A stretch of DNA of 64,000 nucleotides from Streptomyces roseicoloratus. Its GTDB lineage: Bacteria; Actinomycetota; Actinomycetes; Streptomycetales; Streptomycetaceae. The notes beneath the pieces were generated by a model. The model saw only the letters and a list, made by a program, of their open reading frames with translations. It was not told where the DNA came from and did no database searches. The stretch spans positions 1-64,000 of the forward strand of contig NZ_SDOY01000142.1 in NCBI RefSeq assembly GCF_004117935.1, read 5' to 3'. Position numbers and translations under genes: made by a program. This document shows, one piece after another, positions 36,461 to 46,186 of the stretch; within the stretch, counting starts at the first letter, position 1; the number at the start of each line of letters is the position of its first letter.

Positions 36461-38377
36461 ATGAGCGAGTTCAGCCAGTTCAGCGAGTCCGGCGAGTCCG
36501 GCGAGTCCGGCGGCCACGGCGGGTCCGACGAACCCGGCCGGCCCGGCGCACTCGGTCGGCCGGGCGCACCCGGCCCGTCCGAGGCGCACGGCCCGTCCGA
36601 CGGGTCCGGCCGGTCCGGTGCGGCCCGTCCGGCCCGCCGGTTCGAGGTGGGCGACCGGGACTTCCTGCTCGACGGGCGGCCCGTGCGGCTGCTCTCCGGG
36701 GCGCTGCACTACTTCCGGGTGCACGAGCAGCAGTGGGACCACCGGCTCGGGATGCTGCGCGCGATGGGCCTCGACTGCGTCGAGACGTACGTGCCGTGGA
36801 ACCTGTACGAGCCGGAGCCGGGCCGGTACGGCGACGTGGGCGCGCTCGGCCGGTTCCTGGACGCGGTGGCGCGGGCCGGAATGCGGGCGATCGTGCGCCC
36901 GGGGCCGTACATCTGCGCGGAATGGGAGAACGGCGGTCTGCCGCACTGGCTGACGGGCCCGCTGGGGCGGCGGGTGCGCACGGACGACCCGGAGTTCCTG
37001 GCGCCGGTCGACCGCTGGTTCCACCGGCTGCTGCCCCAGGTGGTGGAGCGCCAGATCACGCGGGGCGGCCCCGTGGTCCTGGTGCAGGTGGAGAACGAGT
37101 ACGGCAGTTACGGCACGGACGCCGGGTATCTGCGGCACATGGCGGACCTGCTGGTCGACTGCGGGGTGGAGGTGCCGCTGTTCACCTCGGACGGTCCCGA
37201 GGACCACATGCTGACCGGCGGCTCGGTGCCGGGCGTGCTCGCGACGGCGAACTTCGGCTCGGACGCGCGCGAGGCGTTCGCGACGCTGCGGCGGCACCGG
37301 CCGGAGGGGCCGCTGATGTGCATGGAGTTCTGGTGCGGCTGGTTCGACCACTGGGGCACGGAGCGCGCGGGGCGGGACGCGGCGGACGCGGCGGCGACGC
37401 TGCGGGAGATCCTGGAGTGCGGGGCCTCGGTCAACGTCTACATGGCGCACGGCGGGACGAACTTCGCCGGGTGGGCCGGGGCGAACCGTTCCGGCCGGCT
37501 GCACGACGGCGCGCTGCGGCCGACGGTGACCTCGTACGACTACGACGCGCCGGTGGACGAGGCCGGGCTGCCGACGGAGAAGTTCTGGCGGTTCCGTGAG
37601 GTGCTGGCCGCGTACGCGGAGGGGCCGCTGCCGGAGGTGCCGGAGCCGCCGGCACGGCTCGGGGCGCCGGCGGCCGGCGGGATGGTCGGCTGGGCGTCGC
37701 CGGACGAGGTGCTGTCGGTGCTGGGCGGCGAGGAGACGGTCACGCCGGTGCCGCCGGCCTTCGAGGAACTGGGCGTCGACCGGGGCCTGGTGCGCTACCG
37801 GGTGACGGTGCCGGGGCCGCGGCAGCCGTATCCGCTCTCGGTGACGGGGCTGCGCGACCGGGCCGTGGCGTACGTCGACGGGCTGCCGGCCGGGGTCCTG
37901 GAGACGGAGGACGCGGTGCTGGCCGGGCCGGTGCCGGGCGGGGCCGTCGTGGACCTGTGGGTGGAGTCGCTGGGCCGGGTCAACTACGGGCCGCGGCAGG
38001 CGGAGTCGAAGGGCGTCACGGGCGGGATCCGGCACGAGCGGCAGTTCCTGCACGGGGTACGGGCCCGGGGCCTGCGGCTCGACGCGTTCACGGCGGAGGC
38101 CGTGGCGGAGGTGCCGTTCGGGGCGGTGCCCGCGGATCCGCGGCCGGGCCTGTACCGGGGCTCGGTGGACGTGGCGGGCGCGGGGGACGCGTGGCTGCGG
38201 CTGCCCGGCTGGACCCGCGGTTTCGTCTGGGTCAACGGCTTCTGCCTGGGCCGGTACTGGGACATCGGCCCGCAGGACGCCCTGTTCGTGCCGGGCCCGG
38301 TCCTGACGGAGGGCGCGAACGAGGTGTGGGTGCTGGAGCTGGAGGGCGGCGCGGGCGGCCCGGTGGAGCTCGTGTGA
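36461..38377 (+). CDS. Glycoside hydrolase family 35 beta-galactosidase
   Basis: A 638-residue GH35 enzyme. The TIM-barrel catalytic domain begins near residue 62 (LLSGALHYFRV, VETYVPWNLYEP, RPGPYICAEWENGGLP). The acid/base is Glu213 in VENEYGSYG and the nucleophile Glu289 in MEFWCGWFDHWG. Galactose-binding beta domains follow (WVNGFCLGRYWDIGPQ). Residues 1-58 are a low-complexity Ser/Gly/Pro/Glu-rich leader with repeated SGES, not a signal peptide, so the enzyme is probably intracellular and acts on imported galactosides. ATG 36461 has GGTGAGG. A strong terminator follows. Confidence 0.92.
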   Translation: MSEFSQFSESGESGESGGHGGSDEPGRPGALGRPGAPGPSEAHGPSDGSGRSGAARPARRFEVGDRDFLLDGRPVRLLSGALHYFRVHEQQWDHRLGMLRAMGLDCVETYVPWNLYEPEPGRYGDVGALGRFLDAVARAGMRAIVRPGPYICAEWENGGLPHWLTGPLGRRVRTDDPEFLAPVDRWFHRLLPQVVERQITRGGPVVLVQVENEYGSYGTDAGYLRHMADLLVDCGVEVPLFTSDGPEDHMLTGGSVPGVLATANFGSDAREAFATLRRHRPEGPLMCMEFWCGWFDHWGTERAGRDAADAAATLREILECGASVNVYMAHGGTNFAGWAGANRSGRLHDGALRPTVTSYDYDAPVDEAGLPTEKFWRFREVLAAYAEGPLPEVPEPPARLGAPAAGGMVGWASPDEVLSVLGGEETVTPVPPAFEELGVDRGLVRYRVTVPGPRQPYPLSVTGLRDRAVAYVDGLPAGVLETEDAVLAGPVPGGAVVDLWVESLGRVNYGPRQAESKGVTGGIRHERQFLHGVRARGLRLDAFTAEAVAEVPFGAVPADPRPGLYRGSVDVAGAGDAWLRLPGWTRGFVWVNGFCLGRYWDIGPQDALFVPGPVLTEGANEVWVLELEGGAGGPVELV

Positions 38378-38379
38378 GC

Positions 38380-38419
38380 ACGCGGGTGCCCGGGACCCGA
38401 CGGTCCCGGGCACCCGCGT
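38380..38419 (+). terminator. Terminator after the beta-galactosidase gene
   Basis: An 18-bp perfect stem (ACGCGGGTGCCCGGGACC and complement) with loop CGAC, starting three bases after the stop codon. Confidence 0.9.
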
Positions 38420-38526
38420 ACGGGTGTCGTGCCGCTCCCGGGCGGCGGTGGCGCCACGGCACGGCCGCCGCCCGGCTGCTGGTGTGACGGCGGGGCCGCC
38501 GGGCACGGCCGCCGCCCTGGGGGGTA

Positions 38527-39399
<873 letters not shown>

Positions 39400-39546
39400 T
39401 CACAAGGAGGCCTTTTCGGCCAGACGAGCGACGGGCCGGACCGCCGCCGACGGCGGCCGGGACCGGGGCCGCCCGGCGGGCCGGGGCGACCGTCCGGGCT
39501 CCGGGACGGCCGCCGCCCGTACCCTGGACGGCAGGGGGTGATCGGG

Positions 39547-40389
39547 ATGCCGCACAGCGGAGAAGTCTCTCCCGTGGTCCACGGGTTCCCGCACCTCGAC
39601 ACGGTCCGCTCGTCCCTCACGGCGCTCTATCGGCGGCTCTCCCCCGACGGCGTACGGCGCTACGAGGTCAGCGTCCCGGCCTCGGACGTCCTGGTCGACG
39701 ACGGCGACGGGCTGCACCTCGGCGCCCAGCGGGTCGCCCGCGCGCTGGTCCGTCAGCTGCGGCTGCCCGAGGCGCGGATGGTCGTGAGCTTCCGGGCCAT
39801 GGAGCACGCGGCGAGCGTCGAGCTGGGCGCGGGCCCGGAGTACTTCGTCGAGCTCAACGAGCGCTTCGCCCGCCGCGAGCACCGGCGCGACATCGGCGCC
39901 GCGCTCGCCCACGAGATCACCCACGTCCTGCTGCACCGGCTCGGCCTCGCGATGCCCACGGACGCCGGGACCGAGATCCTCACCGACGTCGCCGCCACCT
40001 ACCTCGGCGCGGGCTGGCTGCTCCTGGACGCCTTCCGCCGGGACGGCATGTCCAGCCAGAAGCTGGGCTATCTGACGCCGGAGGAGTTCGGCTACGTGCT
40101 CGCCAAGCGGGCCACGGCGTTCGGCGAGGACCCGTCGCCCTGGTTCACCAGCGCGGTCGCGTACGAGGCGTGGCTGCGCGGCCGCGAGGCGGCCGCCCGG
40201 GACTGGCGCCGCCCGCCGCTGGCCGGCGCGGGCTGGGCCGCCCGGCGCAGGGCCCGGGCGGCGGGCGGGGACGGCGTGTTCCCCTGCCCGGTGTGCGGGC
40301 AGCGGCTGCGGGTGACCGCCGGCGGCGGGCAGCGGCGGGTCAGGGCCCGGTGCGGGGTGTGCGACAGCGTCCTGGAGTGCACGCCCTGA
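39547..40389 (+). CDS. Putative zinc metallopeptidase-like protein with C-terminal zinc ribbon
   Basis: A 280-residue protein I cannot name. Residues about 110-130 hold the HExxH motif ALAHEITHVLLHRLG, followed by ILTDVAATYLGAG, where Glu or Asp could be the third zinc ligand, a gluzincin-like arrangement. The C-terminus has two CxxC pairs (FPCPVCGQRLRV and ARCGVCDSVLEC), a zinc ribbon. There is no signal peptide, so it should be cytoplasmic. It may be a protease or a DNA/RNA- or protein-binding factor. It lies alone between a trypsin gene and an ankyrin-repeat gene. Confidence 0.75.
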   Translation: MPHSGEVSPVVHGFPHLDTVRSSLTALYRRLSPDGVRRYEVSVPASDVLVDDGDGLHLGAQRVARALVRQLRLPEARMVVSFRAMEHAASVELGAGPEYFVELNERFARREHRRDIGAALAHEITHVLLHRLGLAMPTDAGTEILTDVAATYLGAGWLLLDAFRRDGMSSQKLGYLTPEEFGYVLAKRATAFGEDPSPWFTSAVAYEAWLRGREAAARDWRRPPLAGAGWAARRRARAAGGDGVFPCPVCGQRLRVTAGGGQRRVRARCGVCDSVLECTP

Positions 40390-40468
40390 CCGGCGCGGGT
40401 CGCCGTGCACCTGCCGTGCCCGCCCATCCGTTTGCGCCGTTCGGGTACTTCGGGTGAGGGTCGTGGCC

Positions 40469-42256
40469 ATGAGCAGGTTGTGGGACGCGCTGTGGGCCGG
40501 GGACGACGACGGGCTGGTCAGGGCCCTGCGGGAGGGGGCCGACGCCGAGGCGAGGGGCGACGGCGAGACACCGCTGTACCGGGCGGCCGTCGGGAACCAG
40601 CCGGTCGCCGTGCGCGTACTGCTCGCCGCCGGAGCCGACCCGGCGCGGGCGAGCGGCGAGGACGACACGGACCTGCCGCTGTGCGGGGCGGCCTGCGGCG
40701 GCCACACCGAGGTCGTACGGGCGCTGCTCGCGGCGGGCGCGGACCCGGACCAGGAGGAGGGCTACGGCTTCACGGCCCTGGCCTGGGCGGTACGGCTCGG
40801 GCACACGGGGACGGCCGAAGTCCTGCTCGCGGCCGGCGCGGATCCGGCGCGGCCGGGCCCCGACGGCCTGCTGCCGCTGACCGCCGCCGCCCGCCGCGGC
40901 TCGCCCTCGCTGGTCCGCGCGCTCCTGGAACAGGGTGCCGGACGCGACCGCGCGGCGCTCCAGGAGGCGCTGGCGGAGGCGCGGCGCTGGATCGGCGTCG
41001 ACATGGCGGCGGTGCTGCGGCGCGGCCTGGTCGAGAGCGGCGGCACCGCCGACACGTACGAGGCGGTGGTGCGGCGGGTGCCGGAGGACGGCGGGATCAC
41101 CGTGGTCGTCGAGCTGCTGCGGGAGGACGGCGCGCCTGCCCGCGGCGACGAGCGGCAGACCGGCCACGCCGCCGTCGCCACCCTCCTGGAGGGCGCCCTC
41201 GGCGTGTCCGTGCCACCGGAGGAACTCGCCGGGCGGGCGCTGGCCTGCGGCGATCCCGACCAGGACGACTGGACGACGGCGGTCGACGCGCTCGCCGCCC
41301 GCGCCGACGAGACGGTGTTCGTCACCGCCACCGGCTGGTGCGCGAGCCCGGACCCCCTGCGCCGCGCCCTGGGCGCCCGCGTCCTCGCGTCCCTCCCGGG
41401 CTTCACGGCAAGCGCGGTACCGGTCCTGCGCGCGCTGGCGGCCGGGGAGGCGGAGGTTCTGACGGGGGCGGGGCCTTGGGCCGGGGCGGGGCCTTTGGCT
41501 GGGGCTCGGGTCGCTTCCGCGGAGGCGGAGGCGGAGGCTGTGACGGGGGCGGGGCCTTCGGCCGGGTCGGAGGCCGGGACTCCGGCGGGGGCCGTCGTTG
41601 AGGCCGGGAATGCGGCCGAGGCCCGGGCGGCGGCCGGGACTTGGGCCGGGGCTGGGGATCCGGCCGGAGCTGGGGCCAAGGCCGGGACTTCGGCAGGGCC
41701 TCGCTTCGCGTCCGGGGCCGGGGTCCGGGCCCCGTCCGACGTCGGAGGCGGCGCGCGGGAGGCCGGGCGGGAGCCCGCCGCTTCCGTGGTCGTCGCGCTC
41801 GGGCAGTGCGGGGACGGGAGCGCCGTGCCCGAACTGCTCGCCTTCGCCGGGCATCCGGACGCCGAGGTAAGGCGGCAGGTGGCCGCCGCACTGACCGGCA
41901 TCGTGCCGTCCGGGGACGCCGTGGCCGTCGCGACGATCGTGGCGCTGAGCCGGGACCCCGACGCGCGGGTACGGGACTGGGCGACGCTCGCGCTCGCCGA
42001 GTTGCCCGACGACACGCCCGTCGTCCGGGAGGCGCTGGCCGCCCGGCTCGCCGACGCGGACCCGGAGACGGCCGCCGAGGCGGCCCGCGGCCTGGCCATC
42101 CGTCAGGACCCACGCGCGGTGGACGCCCTGGCCCGTGCCCTGGCGGACGGCGACCCGGAGGGCCCGGCCCGCGAGACGGCCCTGTCCGCACTGGAACACG
42201 TGGCGGATCCGCGCGTCAGGACCCGCCTGGAGTGGACGACTCCGCGCGGCCGCTGA
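40469..42256 (+). CDS. Ankyrin-repeat / HEAT-repeat protein with Ala-Gly-rich linker
   Basis: A 595-residue scaffold-like protein. Residues 1-160 contain four to five ankyrin repeats ([52 protein letters not shown]). A middle region of about 170 residues has no clear family. About 100 residues of Ala/Gly/Glu/Pro-rich low-complexity sequence (from about residue 330) join this to HEAT-like repeats ([42 protein letters not shown]). It should act through protein contacts; no catalytic motif is seen. I chose ATG 40469; GTG 40454 is an alternative. Confidence 0.8.
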   Translation: MSRLWDALWAGDDDGLVRALREGADAEARGDGETPLYRAAVGNQPVAVRVLLAAGADPARASGEDDTDLPLCGAACGGHTEVVRALLAAGADPDQEEGYGFTALAWAVRLGHTGTAEVLLAAGADPARPGPDGLLPLTAAARRGSPSLVRALLEQGAGRDRAALQEALAEARRWIGVDMAAVLRRGLVESGGTADTYEAVVRRVPEDGGITVVVELLREDGAPARGDERQTGHAAVATLLEGALGVSVPPEELAGRALACGDPDQDDWTTAVDALAARADETVFVTATGWCASPDPLRRALGARVLASLPGFTASAVPVLRALAAGEAEVLTGAGPWAGAGPLAGARVASAEAEAEAVTGAGPSAGSEAGTPAGAVVEAGNAAEARAAAGTWAGAGDPAGAGAKAGTSAGPRFASGAGVRAPSDVGGGAREAGREPAASVVVALGQCGDGSAVPELLAFAGHPDAEVRRQVAAALTGIVPSGDAVAVATIVALSRDPDARVRDWATLALAELPDDTPVVREALAARLADADPETAAEAARGLAIRQDPRAVDALARALADGDPEGPARETALSALEHVADPRVRTRLEWTTPRGR

Positions 42257-42399
42257 GACGGGCGGGGCGCACGGCGGCCCGGCGCCGGCGCCGAGGAGGG
42301 CGGTGGGCGGGCACCGAGGAGGGAGCGGGCCGGCGCCGAGGAGGGCTCGACCGCCCTCCGGCGCCCAGACGGGCGGCCGTTGCTCTCGTGCGCCGGAAG

Positions 42400-42523
42400 G
42401 GACTCGGGCGCGGACGGACAGCCCCAGACCCCGGCCGGGCAGGCTCAGGCGCGGACGGACGACCCCGGGCCCCAGGCCGGGCAGGCTCAGGCGCAGACGG
42501 ACGACCCCAGACCCCGCCGGGCA
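42400..42523. repeat. Tandem repeat of about 42 bp
   Basis: Three diverged copies (about 42400-42441, 42442-42483, 42484-42523) sharing GGCTCAGGCGCGGACGGACG near the start and GGCCGGGCA at the end. They fill most of the 290-bp space between the convergent ankyrin gene and the truncated GNAT gene. No coding sense is apparent. Confidence 0.7.
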
Positions 42524-42546
42524 GGCTCAGGCGTCGCCGGCGGAGC

Positions 42547-42928
42547 TCAGGCGAGGCGGTGGCGGCTATGCAGGTGGCCGTCGAGCGGGTACTCGGGTGG
42601 CGACCCGGGCAGGATGCGGTCGAGCGCGTAGCCGCTCTTCTCCGCCACCCGGCACGAGGCCGGGTTGTCCACCTGGTGCAGCAGGTCCAGCCGCTCGAGC
42701 CCGCAGGGCCCGAAGGTGGCGAAGGCCCAGCCGGTGAGGGCCTCCAGTGCGCGGGGCGCGACGGTCCGCCCGCGCGCGTGCGCCGCGGTCCAGTAGCCGA
42801 CCTCGGCCGCCGGGGCGCCCGGCGCCGCGCCCTTGAGCACCACTCCGCCGACCAGTCGCCCGTCACCGTCACCGCCACCGGCCGGCGCCTCCAGGACGGC
42901 GAGGCCGTACCGGTCCCCCGCCGTTGAG
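42547..42928 (-). pseudogene. GNAT acetyltransferase, N-terminally truncated
   Basis: The C-terminal two thirds of a GNAT N-acetyltransferase of the RimJ/RimL type. It has the acetyl-CoA-binding region AAEVGYWTAAHARGRTVAPR, then LERLDLLHQVDNPASCRVAEKSGY and a typical end (PPEYPLDGHLHSRH). About 50 residues expected at the N-terminus are missing. The sequence upstream of about 42928 changes abruptly to lower-GC DNA coding on the other strand. The open frame runs on to 42957 but those extra residues do not fit the family. Probably inactive. Confidence 0.7.
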
Positions 42929-43225
42929 ATCATCCGAACAGTCCGAGCGCTGGCCAACTACGTGGACGAATTGGTGTCCCCGGCTTTGAAACTCGACGGA
43001 GAATCCGAAAGGAAGGCTTATCTGGAGACCATGCCCGACGGTATTCGCAACTTGGGGCTCGGGTATTTCGGCTCTCGCAATATTGACCTTGAGCGGCAAT
43101 GCCATCAGGCGATCCAGAAGACTTCTGACGGTGAGAGCATTTTCGATCTGAAGGAAGGCAGAGAGATTCTGGCGAAGTGTGACGAGTTCTCAAACGAAGT
43201 TAGCGACGTGCTCCTACTGCGGTAG
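42926..43225 (+). pseudogene. Lower-GC gene fragment of unknown family
   Basis: A plus-strand frame with no good start codon that encodes about 99 plausible residues (RALANYVDELVSPALKL, DGIRNLGLGYFGSRNIDLE, FDLKEGREILAKC) and ends at TAG 43225. Third-position GC is visibly lower than in all neighbours, which points to horizontally acquired DNA. It appears to be the 3' part of a longer gene joined to the GNAT remnant. I do not recognise the family. Confidence 0.5.
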
Positions 43226-43667
43226 CGCCTTAAGGGTGGAGCATGATGGGGTGCAGAGCAGAGTTTGCCTGGAGCCGGCGCCGGCTTCGGCAGAACTCTC
43301 GTCGTCAACACCTCCTTGCACGAACTCGAACCGGGCGAGGACGTCCGCAAGATCACCTTCCGGGCCCGGCCCACCGCCCGCGCAGTGCGCTACGAGCTGT
43401 TCACCACGCTCGACCTGGCCGACGAGCCACCGCGCCACCCCCACGAGTTCGACCGGCTGCTTGATGGGTGTCGTGTGTTGTTCATAGGTACGCGTCATTG
43501 GTTTTTCACTGGTGCTGATCTGGGCTGTCGTGGGTTTCGTGTGTCGCTTTGCTGGTGAAGGTTGGTGTCGTTTGGCGGGTGGGCGGGATGTCGCCCCTGT
43601 AGGCGAGGCATGGCGAAACGCTGCGCGGGACGGTGTCGTGTCTGGCCAAGGGACGGGGCGGAGGACT
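43226..43667. other. Mosaic of gene fragments, no intact gene
   Basis: Three pieces are visible. First, an overlapping frame from GTG 43179 encodes a zinc-ribbon-like start (ATCSYCGSALRVEHDGVQSR and a further Cys) that breaks near 43265. Second, about 43280-43460 has typical high-GC coding character in frame 2 (LHELEPGEDVRKITFRARPT, YELFTTLDLADEPP) but no proper start. Third, 43460-43660 is a T-rich stretch with no coding sense. This looks like a deletion or recombination scar beside the steroid gene cluster. Confidence 0.5.
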
Positions 43668-44543
43668 TCAGGTGCCGTAGACCGGAAGCGGTGGTTCCGA
43701 CGCGGCCAGGAGTCCGAGGGCGGCTTCGCCCGCCTCCCCGGGGGTCCAGCGGGTGGGGCTGGTCGCCGTGGGGCCCGGGCGCCAGCCCTCCATGACGGTC
43801 AGGCGACCGCCCTCGGCCTCGAAGACGCGGCCGGTGACTCCGGCGGAGGCGGCGGAGCCGAGCCAGACGACGACGGGCGAGACGTCCTCGGGGAGCGCGG
43901 CGAGGTCCGCGAAGGTCCGCTCGGTCATGCGGGTGCGGGCCGCCGGGGCGATGGCGTTGACCTGGACGCCGTAGCGTGCCGTCTCCGCCGCCGCGACGAG
44001 CGTGAGGCCGACGATGCCCGCCTTCGCCGCCGCGTAGTTGCCCTGGCCGACGCTGCCGAGGAGTCCCGCGCCCGAGGTCGTGTTGATCACGCGGGCGGCC
44101 ACCGGCCGGCCCGCCTTGGCCTCGGCCCGCCAGTGCGCGACGGCGTGCCGCAGCGGCAGGAAGTGGCCCTTCAGGTGGACCCGGACGACCGCGTCGAAGT
44201 CGTCCTCGCCGAGGTTGACCAGCATCCGGTCGCGCAGGAAGCCCGCGTTGTTGACCAGGGTGTCGAGCCGGCCGAACGCGTCGAGGGCGGTCCGCACCAG
44301 CGCCGCCGCGCCCTCCTCCGTCGCGACGTCGCCGCCGTGGGCGACGGCCTCGCCGCCCGCCTCGCGGATCTCCTCCACGACGCGCGCGGCCGGGCTGTCG
44401 GCGTCCGGCCGTCCGTCGAGCCCGACGCCGAGGTCGTTGACCACCACCCGCGCGCCCTCCGCGGCGAAGGCGCGCGCGTGCGCGCGTCCGAGCCCCCGTC
44501 CCGCGCCCGTCACGGCCACCACGCGTGCGTCACACAGACCCAT
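43668..44543 (-). CDS. SDR family dehydrogenase of the HIP degradation cluster (Rv3548c-like)
   Basis: A 291-residue short-chain dehydrogenase. The NAD(P) motif is VTGAGRGLGRAHARAF, followed by NNAG, the catalytic Ser in INTTSGAG and the YxxxK pair in GNYAAAKAG. The length and the RVVVNDLGVGLDG segment resemble the (3R)-hydroxyacyl-CoA dehydrogenase branch and Rv3548c of M. tuberculosis. It likely oxidises a hydroxyacyl-CoA ring intermediate. ATG 44543 has AAGGAGG and lies inside the end of the next upstream SDR gene (14-base overlap). Both are under the operator at 45395-45416. Confidence 0.87.
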   Translation of the reverse strand: MGLCDARVVAVTGAGRGLGRAHARAFAAEGARVVVNDLGVGLDGRPDADSPAARVVEEIREAGGEAVAHGGDVATEEGAAALVRTALDAFGRLDTLVNNAGFLRDRMLVNLGEDDFDAVVRVHLKGHFLPLRHAVAHWRAEAKAGRPVAARVINTTSGAGLLGSVGQGNYAAAKAGIVGLTLVAAAETARYGVQVNAIAPAARTRMTERTFADLAALPEDVSPVVVWLGSAASAGVTGRVFEAEGGRLTVMEGWRPGPTATSPTRWTPGEAGEAALGLLAASEPPLPVYGT

Positions 44544-45369
44544 GTCCGTCCTCCTTGTCGGCCTTGTTGGCTGTTGCGGCGTCCAGGAAGGCGGGGCGTT
44601 CCCCGCCGCCGTGCACGAGCAGCGAGGCTCCCGACACGTACGCCGCACGGTCGGAGGCGAGGAAGACCGCCGCCTCGCCGATCTCGGCCGGTTCCGCGAG
44701 CCGCCCGAGCGGCACGGTGCGGCCGACGGCGGCGACGCCCTCGGCGTCGCCGTAGTGCAGGTGGGACAGTTCGGTCCGCACCATGCCGGGGACGAGCGTG
44801 TTGACCCGTACCTCGGGGGCCCATTCGACGGCCATGCTGCGGGCGAGGTTCTCGAGCCCGGCCTTGGCGGCCCCGTACGCGGCGGTGCCGGGCGAGGGCC
44901 GGGTGCCGCTGACGCTGCCGATCATGACGACGGAGCCGCGGGCGGCGCGCAGCCGCCCGTACGCGGCGAGCGAGACGGTCAGAGGGACGGTGAGGTTCAG
45001 CTCCAGGACCCGGGCGTGCCGTTCGGCGTCGCCCGTGTCCTGCGGCCCCGGCGCTCCCGGCCCCGTCCCCCCGCCCGGCTCCGCTCCCGCCAGCAGGCGG
45101 TACGGCGTGCCGCCCGCGTTGTTGACCAGGGTGTCGAGGCGTCCGTAGCGCTCGTCGACGCGGGCGAGGAGGGCCGTCACGTCGGCGGGCCTGCGCAGGT
45201 CGGCCGGCTCGAACACGGCCGTGCGGCCCGCCGCCTCGACCGGTTCGTCCGGTGGCCTGCGGGCGCAGACCACGACCTGCGCGCCCGCCCGCAGGAAGGC
45301 CCGGGCGATGCCCGCGCCGACCCCTCGGGTTCCGCCGGTGACGACGGCGACCCTCCCGTCCAGCTCCAT
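44530..45369 (-). CDS. SDR family dehydrogenase of the HIP degradation cluster (Rv3549c-like)
   Basis: A 279-residue short-chain dehydrogenase with cofactor motif VTGGTRGVGAGIARAF, NNAGG, Ser in MIGSVSGTRP and Tyr/Lys in AAYGAAKAG. It is the first gene of the leftward arm that faces echA20 across the KstR2-type operator, the position of Rv3549c in mycobacteria. A Gly/Pro-rich insert of about 20 residues (GAEPGGGTGPGAPGPQ) interrupts the middle of the fold and is unusual. The exact step is not known. Confidence 0.86.
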   Translation of the reverse strand: MELDGRVAVVTGGTRGVGAGIARAFLRAGAQVVVCARRPPDEPVEAAGRTAVFEPADLRRPADVTALLARVDERYGRLDTLVNNAGGTPYRLLAGAEPGGGTGPGAPGPQDTGDAERHARVLELNLTVPLTVSLAAYGRLRAARGSVVMIGSVSGTRPSPGTAAYGAAKAGLENLARSMAVEWAPEVRVNTLVPGMVRTELSHLHYGDAEGVAAVGRTVPLGRLAEPAEIGEAAVFLASDRAAYVSGASLLVHGGGERPAFLDAATANKADKEDGHGSV

Positions 45370-45394
45370 CGGCTGCTACCTTCCTCCCAGCGTT

Positions 45395-45416
45395 ACCTAA
45401 CAAACGTTTGGTGGAA
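45395..45416. promoter_or_regulatory. KstR2-type operator in the SDR/echA20 divergent promoter
   Basis: ACCTAACAAACGTTTGGTGG contains the 10-bp palindrome CAAACGTTTG. Against the published KstR2 box AnCAAGnnCTTGnT it differs at two positions. A related site lies at 53765-53786 in the other divergent promoter of the cluster. It sits 18 bases before the echA20 start and 26 before the SDR start, suited to repression in both directions. Confidence 0.75.
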
Positions 45417-45433
45417 AGGTAGCTGATCCGCTC

Positions 45434-46186
45434 ATGGGTGTCTCCACCTCCCGCCCGGACAAGGGCGTCGCGCTCGTCACCGTCGACTTCCCACCGGTCA
45501 ACGCCCTTCCCGCACACGGCTGGTACGCGCTCGCCGACGCCGTCCGCTCCGCCGGGCGCGATCCGGAGGTCCGCTGCGTCGTCCTCGCCGCCGAGGGCCG
45601 CGGCTTCAACGCGGGCGTCGACATCAAGGAGCTCCAGCGCGACCCGGGCCACGACGCACTGGTCGCCGTCAACCACGGCTGCGCCGAGGCCTTCGCCGCC
45701 GTCTACGACTGCGCGGTGCCGGTGGTCGCGGCGGTCGGCGGCTTCTGTCTGGGCGGCGGCATCGGTCTCGTCGGCAACGCGGACGCGATCGTCGCCGCCG
45801 ACGACGCCGTCTTCGGGCTGCCCGAGCTCGACCGGGGCGCGCTCGGCGCCGCCACCCATCTGGCCCGGCTCGTGCCCCAGCACCTGATGCGCGCCCTGTA
45901 CTACACCTCGCGCACCGTCACCTCCCGCGAGCTGCACGCACACGGCTCGGTCTGGAAGGTGGTGCCGCGCGAGGAGCTCCGCGCCGCCGCCCTGGAACTC
46001 GCGGGCGAGATCGCCGCCAAGGACGGCACGCTCCTCCGGCTCGCCAAGGCGGCCATCAACGGCATCGACCCGGTCGACGTCCGGCGCAGCTACCGCTTCG
46101 AGCAGGGCTTCACCTTCGAGGCCCAGCTCTCCGGGGTCGCCGGCCGGGTCCGCGACGCCTTCGGGAAGGACGGTGGACGGCGGTGA
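45434..46186 (+). CDS. echA20: Enoyl-CoA hydratase-type ring hydrolase EchA20
   Basis: A 250-residue crotonase-fold protein. Oxyanion-hole segments are GFNAGVDIKELQ and AAVGGFCLGGGIGLVGNAD. In the mycobacterial pathway EchA20 hydrolytically opens the last-but-one ring (HIEC-CoA to COCHEA-CoA). The assignment rests on sequence pattern plus exact gene order echA20-ipdA-ipdB-ipdC. It heads the rightward operon, and its stop overlaps the ipdA GTG by four bases. Confidence 0.88.
   Translation: MGVSTSRPDKGVALVTVDFPPVNALPAHGWYALADAVRSAGRDPEVRCVVLAAEGRGFNAGVDIKELQRDPGHDALVAVNHGCAEAFAAVYDCAVPVVAAVGGFCLGGGIGLVGNADAIVAADDAVFGLPELDRGALGAATHLARLVPQHLMRALYYTSRTVTSRELHAHGSVWKVVPREELRAAALELAGEIAAKDGTLLRLAKAAINGIDPVDVRRSYRFEQGFTFEAQLSGVAGRVRDAFGKDGGRR

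Noticed and set aside
43265-43558. 97-residue plus-strand frame as an intact gene
   Set aside because: The first half looks like an internal piece of a larger protein and the last third is non-coding T-rich sequence; no ribosome site precedes it.
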